Both the position numbers and the translations under genes were made by a program. 64,000 bases of DNA from Lunularia cruciata. Its lineage: Eukaryota > Streptophyta > Marchantiopsida > Lunulariales > Lunulariaceae. Below the pieces are notes generated by a model that was not told where the DNA came from, did not search any database, and saw only the letters and a list, made by a program, of their open reading frames with translations. Each line of letters opens with the position of its first letter. The stretch's first letter is position 1. Shown piece by piece: positions 47,301-60,854 of this stretch. The stretch lies in NCBI GenBank assembly GCA_948567375.1, contig OX419757.1, positions 19,096,001 through 19,160,000 on the forward strand, written 5' to 3'.

Positions 47301-47765
47301 GTGACATCTTCTAATACACATATGCAGAGCATAATCAAGACAAGCATCTCAAGAGTACATTCAAGAGAATAATCAAATCAGTCTGTCCGTTGGAGGCCTA
47401 TTTTGGGATGATCTATAAGCATCTCTGATATTTCTTCAAAAGGATAATATGAGCAGATATCACTTCTAAACCCTAAAATCACACAAGAGTGTCAGCCATC
47501 CACAAGAAAACAATCACTCTATGTGATATTACTTATGATAATAATCTCACTATTGCTTATGATGTCCCTTTTGGTGTATAGGCTATACAACTTATAAACA
47601 TTATTATATATATTTTAGGTGCAGGAGTAAGGATGACACCATTGGATCACATGTTACGTCTTGTCTCGATTCCCAGCTTTGTTCACTTGTACGGCTTGAA
47701 AAAAGGAAAACCACATCAAGCATGAGTCTCCTTTCCATTTTATCTTAGTGCAATGATGCCAGTTC
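44351..47765. other. AT-rich intergenic DNA
   Basis: Over 3.4 kb there is no gene, known element or strong repeat that I can recognise. A short GAAAAA-type purine run occurs near 45770. Confidence 0.45.
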
Positions 47766-47941
47766 GAAATTCCATCACAATTCACTACACTGTCGGCAGA
47801 AATACATAGAAAAGGACATTTGGTGAACGAGTCCTCTTTCTAGAATTTTGTACGGAATTCTATTACAATTCACGACACTGTTCGTCACAAATACATAGAA
47901 AAGTACATTTGGTGAACGAGTCCTCTTTCTAGAAGTATGCA
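47766..47941. repeat. 88-base tandem duplication
   Basis: The units 47766-47853 and 47854-47941 share acatagaaaa.gacatttggt and gaacgagtcctctttctaga. They are diverged by roughly 10-15 positions. Confidence 0.88.
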
Positions 47942-50324
47942 CGAAAATCTTCTCGATTAAATGTGATAGCCAGGGCCAAAGAGTGAACCGAGACATGCGA
48001 GATTGATGACTGTTGACTTCTTTCTGTGATCGGGACTAGTTCTTGCACTTCCAACTTTAATTCATTCACCAACCTAAATGCATAGCTTGGACTTTTGACA
48101 TCAAAAAGTGGAGAAAGTCTTTTGGAATAGAATGGAATCGAGTGTTATGATATGCATATACTGTGTAGTGCTAAGCAGAACCGAAGTTCCGGGCAAGTGA
48201 AAAGCTTCCCCAATCCATCGCTCGGTTGATTGATGAATCAGTTTATGTGACTTTGACTTTGACCCTTTCCATGTAAATTATACGACGAGAGACTGAGAAA
48301 GAAGTAGGACGTGATCACGGTCAGAGTTATCGTGGTGGGGATGAAAGACAATAATTGATGGAGATATTTGGCTCGTTCACGGACAGCTTTTTGAGACCAA
48401 ATTTCGACACTGTACTCTCTTAGTTCTGCCGGTTCTCAATGCGTTGATGAAATCTCCACAATGCGTAGATGAAATCTCCGTTAATGCTGGTACTGGCTTC
48501 AAATTAATAGGGAGTACTATTGCTCCTGTGAAGCTACCCTGATAATACCTGATGGGACCTATTTAGGAACAAGAGTATGTGAGAACTGACTGAGTGAAGT
48601 AGAAACTTCTTGAAGTCTTCCAGCCACAATAAGAATACCCAAAATCTGGCTATACAAATTCAAGTCATTGTCCTTCAGCTATTCAGGTGCAGAGAAGATA
48701 CCTTCTCTAGTTTTGAGGCGAGGATTTGCTGCACCGCAGGTTGATAATAGAGAGAACCTCTCAATTGTGTATTATACTCTTTGTTTGAGCCTGTCTAATT
48801 TGGCTATCTGGCTACTGCACTGCTGTTGGCACAATCGCCATCTGCGTGTCTTGATGTCTTCCCGTGCCCTTACTTCTTCACTCATCCATGCTTAATACGA
48901 GACAGAAGCTTATCGGAACAAGATACGGGAACGAGGGTCGAAACTCACCAGGAAGAAGAAAGAATCTTCCCGCTAGCAACACATTTTGTTTCACAAAAGA
49001 ATCTATGGGAATAAGGCGAAAAATGCAACATCACGATTTCCCCACTGCTTAATACCGTGTATTACATTTATGTACGACAAAAATAAAATCTTCGTTAACA
49101 GTGGCCAATACATATTTGTGCGGCTGGGCTTCCGCTACAGTTGTACGAATGGTGGGATCCAGCGATCCTACCTGTTTGAAAACGCGTTGTGTGATGTGAT
49201 GGGAAATGGACTAAAACATGCCAGCAGCCCAGATAATCAAAAAGTCAGACATACCTGAAGTTCCACTGAACTTGATGGGATAGATAAATTTGAGGGTTTA
49301 ACCGTGAAATTTTCAGCCAAAGTGGAGATGATCGCGCAGTTTCTAAGTATACGGCGGAGGGAGCAGCGTTCATGCAAACCTTCCAATGTCTAGAGAAAGC
49401 TTTATCAGGTTACAATGGAGGGCATGTGGGCCCTGAGGAGAAAAGGTGCTGGAGAAATAATCATTAGTCTACTGTATTCGTTCACAGGACCAAAGGACGA
49501 GATGTTTGGTTTCAAATAAACGAGCCATGTAGTGGGGAGATTTGTATCTGCTGCACTACACGAACATGAACAAAGCTTAACCAAGATCATGTATGTTAGT
49601 CCACGCATGATTGCCCACTACTAAAGCTTGCTACCGCTAAACTGCTTAAATCTCGGCCCTGCACCATATTTAGCTAACTGGGAAACGCGGAAATGCTCAG
49701 ATCAAGGATTCAAGATACGACTGTATGTTTTGAGGTCTCAGACGGCGACATGGAAAGGAACTGAATCTAAGCTTTATTCAGTTGGCAAACGTTGCTGATT
49801 AAGTTTGGCAGGCGCCGTTTCCCGGACGAAAGTTGTCATGGTAAAGCCAGTCTGAGTGAAGAGCCTGCAATCTCAGAGAGCCGTGACTCGTTCGCTTCAA
49901 TTCAGAATTCTCGGTCTTCGCAAGGATCACCATTGTGTGGCCTTAGGACTGGAGTCAAGCATATGTACTATACATGGAGTCTTCAGCAAGTTTATGATTT
50001 TGTGCTTATGCTTCTAAAGAGGATTGCTCTTCGAAGACTTCAGAGGCACAGCAGTCAATATCTTGCCCTTTCAATTGCTTTTTGGAACACATTGACGAAC
50101 CTTTTTCATCGGATCAAGATTCAAGATGGACTATATGAACCTCAGTTTTTCATACGCTCAGCGACATTCATTCAACAATATGTCCACTTTTCTGTCTTCA
50201 AAGGTGGCTTCCTCAGATCAGGATACACAGCAAGAGAGCAGATAGTAGTTCCCTTCTCTGTGGGTTTGTTGTCCTCAGCCGTTGCAGTTAATTGATTCCG
50301 AGGACCGAGCATACTTTGTAGACA
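47942..50324. other. Intergenic and likely upstream region of the HMA gene
   Basis: Composition becomes balanced here. A 25-base tandem repeat (aatgcg-t-gatgaaatctcca) lies near 48438-48480. The open frame at 49792-50295 (167 codons, Ser-rich start, hydrophobic tail) has no recognisable domain and could be 5' leader or chance. Confidence 0.4.
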
Positions 50325-51440
50325 ATGGCGGCAGCAGGCGTTGCGTACAAACAAGTGAGCTCATTTCACCTGAGGTCGCTTCGTCCTTAATACTGAGGTC
50401 TCAGTAGGTTGTGGCAGTTTGGGGGGGCCATTGCACTCAATTCACTTCAGGCTTTCTATCATTTGTACGGCCGAATTGGGAAACTAATTGTCCAATTTTG
50501 TAAAGGAGATGAACATTGCTGCAATCTTGTTTCCATTTTCTCTGGGAGAATTTGTTCCAAGTGCACCTTATTCATGCTTAGGCTTGAAACTTTTGCTGAG
50601 AGACTTCGTTCCAACTGCAACGTCTGCATGCTTCTTGAAACTTTACGGGGAGAGTTTGTAACAGTTCCGATTGCGTTGTATTCTTACTTCTTGAAACTTT
50701 TACTTTGGTTTCTAGAAACCAAAGCTCTACGGTCGAGGTAGCAACACAATTCCAGGTGTTGGCAGCAAAAATCTTCTGACTGAAAATGCCAATCGCAGCT
50801 TCCGTTCGAATGCCCGGCCTCCAACAGTTCCAAATGTAAGTAAGAATGGTACTAGACATGTTACCTTATGATGGACAGTAAATATATTTCAACTTCTCTA
50901 TTTCGGTTTATTGCGGCATGGTATAGTAAACCCGCTAGCTATTGTCTTGTGAGATAGTCAATCCTATTCAGCTAATTTCGAAACGTCTAGGAGGGGAAGA
51001 TCTTAGGGGGCTTTATGTCGAGGAAAATGAGAAACCCAACCCGTACACTGTCTATATGTTTTCGTTACTAACCGGCCTGCAATCATGCAAAAGTTTTGCA
51101 GGTTCAAAGCATTGTTGAACTGAAGGTCCCCCTTTGCTGTCAAGGATGCGCGGAGAACGTGCGGTTCGAGCTAACTTCCCTGGATGGTGAGAAAGTTTGT
51201 TCGTCGTGTTTGAATTATCTGCTCCACAGAAACAACTCTCAACTGTACGAACTGCTGAGGTTGCAAGTGCTTAGACTCGTGCTGACTTATATATCTCTAC
51301 ATATGTGTTACACAGGGGTGAACGAAATCAGTGTGGATGTGGAGACCCAGAGAGTGGTTGTGAAAGGAGACATTCAAGCTTCCATTATTCTCAAATCCGT
51401 GAAAAGGGTGGAGAATCGAGCAGAGTTATGGAAAAACTGA
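50325..51440 (+). CDS. Small heavy-metal-associated (HMA) domain protein
   Basis: Predicted metal-binding protein of the plant HMA/HIPP/ATX1-like group, which chaperones or sequesters copper, zinc or similar ions. Three exons, 50325-50354, 51102-51186 and 51316-51440 (TGA), join in frame to 79 residues. Both introns are GT-AG (donors GTGAGC and GTGAGA). The whole product is one HMA fold: VELKVPLCCQGCAENVR carries the MxCxxC-type metal loop, the second intron falls at SLDG-VNEIS, then VETQRVVVKG and ILKSVKRVENRAELW follow. There is no extra C-terminal region and no CaaX prenylation motif (it ends ELWKN), unlike typical HIPPs. The tiny first exon (MAAAGVAYKQ) is supported by the splice fit; an alternative start at 51087 would replace it with MQ. 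Confidence 0.82.
50540..50705. repeat. Imperfect tandem repeats in the first intron of the HMA gene
   Basis: About three units of 50-60 bases share the order gggagaatttgttccaa, tgcatgctt and cttgaaacttt. They are diverged. Confidence 0.6.
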
Positions 51441-53990
51441 GGGCTGCTTCCTCATGCCAAGCTTAAGTTGAAGGAAGGCTTACAACAAGCTGATTTCTAC
51501 GGGACAAAGTACAATGTAGCCGCTGCATCGGACCCACATCGCTAGCTAGCAAGCAAGGTGGCCTATTCGCGAGACACGACGGTACTGGAGTGCTCCCGAA
51601 GGTTCCAATGAATGAATGTTTTTGGGATCCAGGTCGGGTTGACGGTTGCCAGCTTTTACAGGGAGAAATTTCATTATTCCAATTCATAGATTTCCAACCA
51701 TGCCTCTTCATGACTTCATTTGCAATTATTTATTATTCATTATTCATTTGAATTAGTGTCTGTCTTCCCCCCATGGACGACTGTACTGGACATTACTTGC
51801 TTGACAAGCTGCGGCTGCTCCCCACTTCCTCGCTCTGTGCATACATTCCATTCCAGTCTTTGCTTGTACGTGTTAAACACGTCAATAAATCCGATGATTA
51901 ACACCAGTCTTATACATGCATGCCGAACTAGGCGATCAGTGACAAATCGAATGTCCGGCTAATCATCCACCAAGTGCCCCTTACAAATGTTTGGCTCTGG
52001 GCTCTATCTTCTCATTCTTTCTGCCTTTATCATCCAATCGAGGCTACCTGGCAAGGGAGGAAACCTTCTTCACCACGTTTTTGCTCTTTACTTCTCTATT
52101 CATGGTTCTCAAATTCGTCGAGAATATGAGTACGATTGATTCTGGGGGTTCGAGTTTAGAAGGAAGATATGAGTAGACTTCATTCATTCAAGAGTCTTCT
52201 TCACTCGAGTCCACTTTCTGCATATATTCGTGAATGAACTAGATACGAAGAAAGGAATGGTTAAGCAATATTTTAGATTTATTAAGGTGTTTTCACTTCG
52301 ATCCGTGGAAGAACTAATCGCTCGTGAATTGGATGCGATGAATTCACTCAAGCATGGATGACTATCGCCAGTCTGGTCTAGAATTTAGATGATATTTATT
52401 TTAACGAGTGGTGTTTCGTTAGAAAAACGAAGACTAATGCTAAAAGATGATTATGTATGATAAATACTATTTGAGAATTAAAGGTAATTTGAACATATAT
52501 GCGTAACAAAAATCTAATATACCGCTATACAATATCTCATGCATGCATAATCAGCTGGGGAAAGTATTTAACAATGGTGAGATGAATGGTTCATTTATGA
52601 TTATGAATGGTTCATGAATTTAACAATGGTTCATCCCTTCAGTTCACTTGACAACCCGTTATATTTCATTTTATCGTTCTTGTGTCACCCGGATCTGATC
52701 TCATTGAAGAACCGCAGAAATGTGAAGTCCTCAGTCTTATACTTAAACCTGATTCGAGTGTATTTAACAGTTAAAAGGATTTTCATACTTAAAACCTGCT
52801 TAGAGTGTTTTTAACAGGTAAAAGGATTTTGGTGTAGGACAACATTCTAAAATTTGTCTTAGTGGCGGAGCTTCTTTGAGGCAAGACCAACAGAAACACA
52901 AATCCTGTTCGAATTGTTGTATGACAAGCGAAATATGATTGAATTACCGAACAACTTGACTGCAAAAACATATGATGTTTATGCAATCGTTGGCATCCTT
53001 CCGGGTAAGGTATTCAAACGATGAGCAAGCGGAAATCCAATATCCACATTACATTCTTTTGACAGAGTGTATCTAGTTTCATAATTTGTGCTTTCTCTCA
53101 TAAATTGATCTATGAAAATAATATTGTAAAACACTTCGCTATTTAATCCTCGTGTTCTAAACAATATCTAAGCTCAAAAATTCAAAATAGCTAGATTATG
53201 TATTGTTGAATTATGTAGTCAATTATTTCTCCATGATCCTATTCTGTTCCTCCTTTTTTCTCATAACACATGGACATATCTGATGATTACATTTAATTGA
53301 ATTAAACGTTTTGTATATATAAGGTGAATTATACGTCTAGAACCATTATTGATCTATTCGGCGTTATTATTTTGTTTTAGTTTTAGAGCTTAAAATCATA
53401 CTTATCAGAGAAGCTCTTCTTTATTTTATATTTACTTCATTATATTAAAGTTGAGGTAATAAATGCAATGACTTTCTTCTTCAAGTAGTCTAGGGATTCT
53501 TTATGCCATCTATCTATGGATTTATTCAAATTTAATGGTTTACGGAGTGAAAATGCTAGATTTATGGGGTGTAGAATTCCTAGAATATTACTAAAAGAAG
53601 TCCTTCTTCACGGTTATTTTCCAGAAATAAACCACTCCATAAATCTAGTGTGTTCATTCTGTAAATTTTAGAATTAGATCATCTAGTATAGTGCATAAAG
53701 TAAATTGTGTTGTTGATAGACCCCACTTAGATATTACCGAGAATAATTATAACTATAAATATGCACCAGTTAGAATCCTAATATTTTATTTTTATAATTT
53801 TAAAAAATAAAATTAGATTAATAATAAATGATCATATAATTTTTTATATGATAATATTAATTTGATAATAAAAAAATTTCAAATTTTGAAACTAGAAGGT
53901 CGATCAATTATCCAAGGAAGACTTAACTGACCATATTTGGTCCTTCAATTTGGTTAGATTCAACAAGCAAGAAGCAGACCTCATAGAACA
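51441..53990. other. Region downstream of the HMA gene
   Basis: Presumably the 3' UTR comes first. A diverged tandem repeat of about 50 bases (aaacctg.tt.gagtg, ttaacag.taaaaggatttt) lies at about 52746-52833. The remainder is AT-rich with no gene seen. Confidence 0.45.
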
Positions 53991-53999
53991 CAAGAAGAA

Positions 54000-54895
54000 G
54001 AATGGGAAGACCCCCATCAAGCCGTACAAGGGAGAGACAAAAGAGGTAGAATGGGGCTAAGCCCCAACAGTATAGATATGAGAAATCTGCCATACCACAA
54101 CTAAGATATCTAAGCTATGCAAATTGTAAGGTCTACAAACTACGGGAGCATCTGAAGAAGCATCACCTAGAGTGATTGCTCTCCTATGGATTGCACCAGC
54201 CAATGCTCTCTGTAGAGCAATGGATACATGTTGTCTAAAGTATGCTACAAAGTATGAGAGTGAGAGTGGTACTCTTTGCGTCTAATATGATAAGCTCTTG
54301 CTCACTCCCTGGCAAACGTATCAAATGCCATGTCCATTGCTCCATATATCTCCAAGGCTAGAGGAACAAAGAGGTGACCTTGATGCATACCCCTATACTT
54401 GTAGACCTTGTGTGCTGCAACACCACTCGCTGCTCATCCGGTAGAATGAGTAATCACTCCCTCCAAAACTGCATCATGTGTAAGGTCCAAAACTGCATCA
54501 TGGTCTGAGTAAACCACAACATCCGCCACTATCACCTGATCATCTCGGACCAAGTATATGTCGGCTTTGACATGTGTCATTTGCAAAGAATATGAACACT
54601 CCCTCCAAGCAAGGTATCCACTCTCTCGTGCCATAGCAAACATTATACCCTTGATAACATCATGGGTATCCTCCATAAGGACACCATGTCATATGGACCG
54701 CTGTTGCATCTATTGTAGAACCACACTCACAAGTGAGTAACGAAGATGTAGATGGGTGTACAAAACCTAGGTGAAACCTTATCGCTGTAGAGAAAGTGGC
54801 TGGTGCACTAATGCACCAGAATGCACTAATGCAAGATCAAACTAGGATCCAAGAGCATGCACCCTTGCTTGAGCAAGAGCAAAGACTTGCTCTAG
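54000..54895 (-). mobile_element. 5'-truncated copy of the R2-like non-LTR element
   Basis: It shares its whole length with the 3' part of 57745-58640. It has the tail (ggaagacccc, tcaagccgtacaagggagag, ggggctaagcccca), then the endonuclease coding region on the minus strand. MARESGYLAWRECSYSLQ and ADIYLVRDDQVIVADVVV correspond to the intact-looking MARENEYLAWRESSYALQ and IDLYLIRDDQVTIADIMV. It stops near 54895, as expected for incomplete target-primed reverse transcription. Its frame is broken. Confidence 0.8.
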
Positions 54896-56340
54896 TGGTA
54901 AAGAAGTACTCTAGTGCTCTAGTTGGAAAAAAGAGTTAACCAACCCCCTTGAAGCCTTGACAAGGTGAGTCAGTCCAATGTGGCAACAAATTTCATAAAC
55001 ACTACCATTTGGTGTCCCAAGACATTAGTTGCTTGCATGAAGTCACTTGTGCGACCTTGGATCACGTGGCACTTGGGACCGGTTGAGTCTTTCTCATATA
55101 GTTATTTCACAAATCTATTCTCTTTCTCTATTAAAAAAAAACTCATCTTGGAACATGGAGAACAAAAATCTCCATTTCCATGACCACCACAACGTTCGTT
55201 ATTTGTATCTTGGATTATTCAGATGGAAAGTTCAAGAAGGGTAGAACAATTTGAGTCTTGACTACTCAAATAAAACTGTGCTGTTCAAATAAATTTATTA
55301 AGGTTCAGTTATTCTTGACAATTTTGTCCAAAGAAAATAGAATGAATAATGTTCATTTTGTTGATGTGGATAAAGTTTGTTTGTTCTGGGTAATTTGATA
55401 CGATTGGTTTGATAGATTTCTGGACAGTTCTATTTTTAAACACATAATTTTTATTTATTACAGAGGAATTTATTCATTAAACCAATAATTCACTTGGTAT
55501 CAATTGAGGGATATAAAAAATAAAAGAAAGATAAGAGAAAGATTTTAATCTATTCATTGAATAGAACATAATCAGATATTGAGAAGAAAACTTACAAACA
55601 AGAACGACCATCAACCTCAATTTACATGGAGTAAATTACTAACCGTCCATTCATTTCTTTCGTTCTTATAATATATTCTTTAGTAACCAAAATTCCTGAA
55701 ATCAATCTACTAGCAAAAAGATTCAATGGATAATAATTAGGTATTTATTATAGAAAATAATAAATTTTGAAAGAGAAGAAACACAAGAAGCATACAAGTA
55801 CATATTCAAGTCTAGTTATTATTATGTGTAATCTACTATCAAGAGCAACTCTCAGAAACTGGAAATACCTTGGATATTGATATCTGAAAGCAAATTCGAA
55901 GCTATGAGAAGATTTTACATCCAAATTCAATCATATATATCAAGATTTAAATTATAAATATGGAATTAAATTTAAATTTCATCAAAAACGCTGGGATAGA
56001 TCTACTAACTCACACGCAAGTTTTTCATATTTTTACCATATTTTCTGCAGTTGTAAGTCTATTATGATCAGTATTCTACACCCATCCGAGGTGGTTTTTT
56101 TATGATAATAGTCCAAGCCCATGGAGGGCAAGACATTCATTTTGTTATTGTCCTATATTTTTTATTCATTTTAGAAATATTTTGTGTTTTATTAAATTGA
56201 AATATCTTTTTGTTTGAAAATCATATGGTCTCATTTTATTCTAGTAAAATTTCATGTATTTTTTAAGAAAATACGTGAAACTTCTTATTTCAATATTTTT
56301 GAGAAATTCAGATTATTTTATGTTTTTATTTATTTATGTT

Positions 56341-56371
<31 letters not shown>

Positions 56372-57740
56372 TAAAAATGAAAATAAATATGGTCTAATTA
56401 CTTTTTGTATACGTTCTTATCACTCAAATTTTGATATCTTTCTACATATTTATATGCATCTTTTACTTAACTAAACAATCTGTCCATATGCATTTCATAA
56501 ATAAATTTTTTTATTTTAATAAATTAATATGAATTAAAATTAAAATTTTTATTTTAGTATAGCATATTTTATAATATTTTGTCTTAGAGTATTGTATACT
56601 AACACAGTTTTTTATAATTTTTGAAATAGTATTACAATAAGACCATGTGTTACTGAATTAAAGCTGGTATAATAAGCCCAACTAGATCATCCACCACAAA
56701 TTAGAAAAGAGAAAGAAATAGTAAGGCTTAATAAAGAGGATAACTTTGCAAAAAGAGTTTCTTATTGATAAAGAATTGAGAAAACTATGCTTTAGACATA
56801 ATAAGCCAAAGATATGTAATATATTACAAGATTCTAGATACTTCACTATAATCCCTTTGCATTTTATTGAATAATTTACTCTAAACAAAATTCTACATGG
56901 TTAACTCCACTCATTACGTAGAATTATATTCAAGCTATTGAATATTAATGACTTCGTGTAGGTTTGTAAATCATCGTATTACATGGTGCCACCATACAAA
57001 GTTGGGTCAGTCAGATCCATTTGTCTTTAAGCCAGATTATGTATCATAATTATTTTCTCAATTTATTTTTTTCCATGTCATTTTCATTTTCATAGTTTTA
57101 TTTTTATTTTATTTTTCCTTTCTCTTCTCATTTCTCTTGGAATAAATGAAATAAAATTACATGCATATTAAATTTTTCTTATGTTGATAAAATTTTAACA
57201 AATTCTATAAAAAAATTTAGATTTGGATGGAAGGACATTAGAAATAATAACAAGTGCAAGAATTGAAAACTAGACTTGTAGATTGTCAATTTTAAGGGAT
57301 TTATTAAATGGCTTTTAATGGTTCAGAATTTCTTAATAGATTGCATGTAAACACAAGCTTATTTATCTTAACAAAAGAATCAAGGGTATATAGACATTTT
57401 ATCTTGAAATTTCTGGAAGATAGTGTTGAAAGATAAATCATGTAAGATCAATATGTTGTAGATTTCCTAGTTAAAAGAAAAGAATGTTTCAGAAATTTTA
57501 AAATATGCATATTTCAGAGAATATATAAGTTTAATTTTTTATAATGAATGAAAGTATCTTAAATGATACTCCACACTTAATAATCACATCTCAATGTTCA
57601 TCGATTTTATAGTCTAAAACGTGAGAAATATATGAAACATGTGCATTTGGCTGGCTTAGATTTAGTTTTATGTGATCCAAGGAAGAATATAGAAAAATGA
57701 TTATTCCAATGGAGAGGGAAGAAGGCAACCACGTAGGACA
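54896..57740. other. AT-rich intergenic DNA with a (TTTA)n microsatellite
   Basis: No gene was recognised. The TTTA run lies at about 56326-56368. The remainder is simple AT-rich sequence between the two R2-like copies. Confidence 0.5.
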
Positions 57741-57856
57741 AATGAAGGATTGGAAGACCCCATCAAGCCGTACAAGGGAGAGACAAAAAAGATAACATGG
57801 GGCTAAGCCCCAATAGAGTCTATATGAGAAATATGCACTACTGCACCTAAGATATC

Positions 57857-58640
57857 CTAGCTATGCAAGTCGTACAGTCTACACACAATTGGAGCATCCA
57901 AAGAAACATCACCTAATGTGATTGCTCTCCTATGGATTGCACCAGCCACTGCACTTTGTAGATCAATGGACATACTTTGTCTAAAATATGCTACAAAGTA
58001 TGAGAGTGAGAATGGTACCCCTTGACGCTTAACATGATAAGCCTTCTCGCACTCCATGACAATTGTGTCAAATGTCATGTCCATAGCTCCATATAACTCC
58101 AAGGCTAGAGGAACAAAGAGGTGACCTTGTTGCATGCCCCTATACTTGGAGACCTTGCGACTTGCTATTGCACTTGCCACCCATCGAGGGAGATGGGTAA
58201 TCACTCCCTCTGAAACTATATCCTGCATAGGGTCCATAACCATGATATCCGCTATTGTCACCTGATCATCTCGGATCAAGTATAAGTCTATTCTGACACG
58301 TGTAGTCTGCAAAGCATATGAACTCTCCCTCCAAGCCAAGTATTCATTCTCTCGTGCCATTGCAAACACTATGTCCCTAATGGCATCATGGGTAGCTATC
58401 CTATGTCCTCCAAAAGGACACCGTGTCATGTGGACCGCTACTACATCTAGTGTAGAACCACACTCACAAGGGAGTAATGAAGATGCAGATGGGTGGACCA
58501 AACCTAGGCGAAACCTCATCGCTGTAGAGAAAGTAGATGGTGTGAGTCGGAATGCCCTAATGCACAGTCGAGCTAGGATCCAAGAGCATGCATCCTTGCC
58601 GAAGCAAGAGCAAAGACGTGCTCTAGTAGCATGAGGAATG
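57857..58640 (-). pseudogene. CCHC motif and restriction-like endonuclease of the R2-like element
   Basis: The frame runs from about 58640 and is open for 220 codons from the Met at 58519. A CCHC motif reads CECGSTLDVVAVHMTRC, followed by GGHRIATHDAIRDI. The endonuclease core reads RVRIDLYLIRDDQ and VTIADIMV, fitting the (P)D...D/E pattern, with a possible Lys in RKVSKYRG. The element-type tail reads FVPLALELYGA and SIDLQSAVAGAIHRRA. Its role would be to nick the target DNA so that the RT can prime there. This is the best-preserved part of the element. Confidence 0.78.
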
Positions 58641-58899
58641 GATGAGTCAACTAAGAGAGAATATAGTGTATGCTCACATTGTCACTCCATCAAGGAAGAT
58701 TGTAAACCTCAAGTCCAATCTGACGATAGTGAAGCAAAAGGTGGAAAATCCTCTTGTGCTCTTGAGGATAGACTATCTCTCATTTGCCGCAATAACACCT
58801 AGAGAGAAAGGATCCTCCCTCTACCTTTATCACATAAGTCTCCAAAACCGGCCTATTAGCAACCACAAAATGAGAGGAAAGTAGGGGTGCCAAGAGAGC

Positions 58900-60281
58900 C
58901 TAACTACCCACAAATGTTATAGGTGTCATCTCCTCCATAGATAGTAAGCCAACCCCACCAAATAAGATCAGCAGAGCCATCTATCTATGTGCCAAATTCC
59001 CTATCACACACTCAAAAGTCCCTAGTCCAATAATATCACCAAAGACTCCCATAATCCTCCTATCAAATGCTCTTAGACGTGATGGGAAGGACGATGAAGG
59101 GGAACTATACAAATGAGTTAGGTGGGGAGGGATAACTAAAGGGGACCATGCCCTACACTTTGACACCTTGACTCTCAAGCCTACTAGATGTAGCTCGGTA
59201 GTCAAGTAGTCAAAGGCCTGCCTAATCTGATCTACAAGGCCTACAATGTGTGTATCATCTGCCAAAGAGGGAAATACACAACCTGGCATGGCCAAAGTAG
59301 TAGATATGAGAGCTCTAAAGTGAGCCATGGCAAATAAGGGCCCCCCTAAAGGATCTCCCTAACGTGTACCAACAGCTGACTCCAAGACGGTGACTCCCTC
59401 CTGTGAACCACCATGCTAGTAGTAAAGGGAAGCAAGAGAGCCATTAAAAGACCGCACAAAAGGAATGAGACTCGCCAAGTATCCACTAGCCTCCCTAAGC
59501 TCTCTAAAGATGGATGCCCGTGAGATGCTCTTAAAAGTGTTCTCAACATCCACTTGTAGGACTACCCACTTTGGATAGATATCTAGGAGTGCTCCAATGC
59601 TTAGAGATATAGCCTCACGTCCTCCAAGTGTAGCTACTCCAAATTGAAGTGGACTGAGGTGTTGTCGAAAGTGAGATCAATACTAAAGGATAATGGTACA
59701 ACTGACCAAATGCAAAAAGATCTCTCCAATAGCAATCAATCTAATGCTCCATGTATCCTTCTCCATCGCAAGAAGTCAACTAGCACCTAACACCTGACTA
59801 ACAGTCATAGGAATGTCTCCTCTTGTTACTATTGCAACCACCTAAAACAACTCAATAAAACCACTAGAAGGATCATCTACCTAGAAGCAATCTCTAAGGT
59901 GCTCATAAGCCATTCCTAATAAGCCTCCCAAGGAAAGGCAAGGGGCAGTGCACAATGCTTGTGCAAATAGCGACCTATCAAGACATAAAGGCTGCTCAGG
60001 TTGATAATCTAAGACCTCTAGTGGTAGTCCCTTGACTGCTATAGGATGTAGTGAGCGTAGAGAAGAGATAGTCTCATCAAGAGAGCTCACCATAGACAAA
60101 GGGTGTAGCGCTCGTGCTGCTCTACTAAACTCTCTCGCTTGACCTAATGTCCTACATTGTTGTAATCGAGTGGACTCTGTGGTATCATGTGGCGATGCTT
60201 GTCTCCTAAATCGTGTAGCCCTAAAAGACTCCTCCTGAAGGGCCGCCCAATCCCCCGCTCGGAATCAATGAAATCTAGTAG
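58900..60281 (-). pseudogene. Reverse transcriptase region of the R2-like element
   Basis: In minus-strand order it reads SMVSSLDETISSLRSLHP, VATLGGREAIS, VDVENTFKSISRA (first Asp), TR-stop-GDPLGGPLFAMAHF (a QGDPL-type motif in which Gln has become a stop) and SLADDTHIVG (the LADD active site). LVGLRVKVSKCRAWSP follows, as usual after the catalytic pair. Several stops and at least two frameshifts occur. Confidence 0.75.
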
Positions 60282-60854
60282 TCACCTCTCTATGGCCCGA
60301 CATCCCCCTCTAGCATAACGAAGACACCATCGAGGGAGTAAGAGGAATAGGAACCATGCTAACTCGTCCAAGAGATCATGTGCCAAACGATCAAGTGGTA
60401 GGCAAAAAGCTTGTCTAGCCTCATCATGGAGTGTGCGGTGTAGCCTATGGAATAGATGTGGACATGGAAAACTAGTCTCAAATAACCCCAAAATGCAACC
60501 CGCCTGAGAAGCTAACCACTCCCACGACTCGATCGGTATCCTTGGAACGATCAACGAAGGGATTAAAGAAGTGTATGTTATCCCAAGTGTCACTACTATC
60601 GATGTGGTCGCTTGTCTCACGTGGGCATCCCAAGTAGTCCAATCATAGTCCTTGTGCATCCTTCCCACATGGGTCTTTACCCCTTGCGAGGTAAAGCGTC
60701 GATGACACACCGTGCATGGTGTATCCCGAGCAGCTCTAGACAATCTCACATGGGAAGATGTAGCCATGGCTAGAACAAGAATAATAATAGTAACACATGA
60801 TGTTCCTCTCCATATCTCTCCATATCCGCAAAACCACAATCTCTCAAATCCCAA
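60282..60854 (-). pseudogene. N-terminal C2H2 zinc-finger part of the R2-like element
   Basis: The 190-codon frame contains CTVCHRRFTSQGVKTHVGRM then HKD, a C2H2 finger like the DNA-binding finger at the N-terminus of R2/NeSL-type proteins. The start could be the Met at 60854 or a later one just before ATSSHVRLSRAARD. The frame shifts near 60285 before the RT part. Confidence 0.7.

Noticed and set aside
49792-50295. 167-codon open frame upstream of the HMA gene
   Set aside because: No recognisable domain, no clear splice partners, and composition like its surroundings; probably leader or chance.
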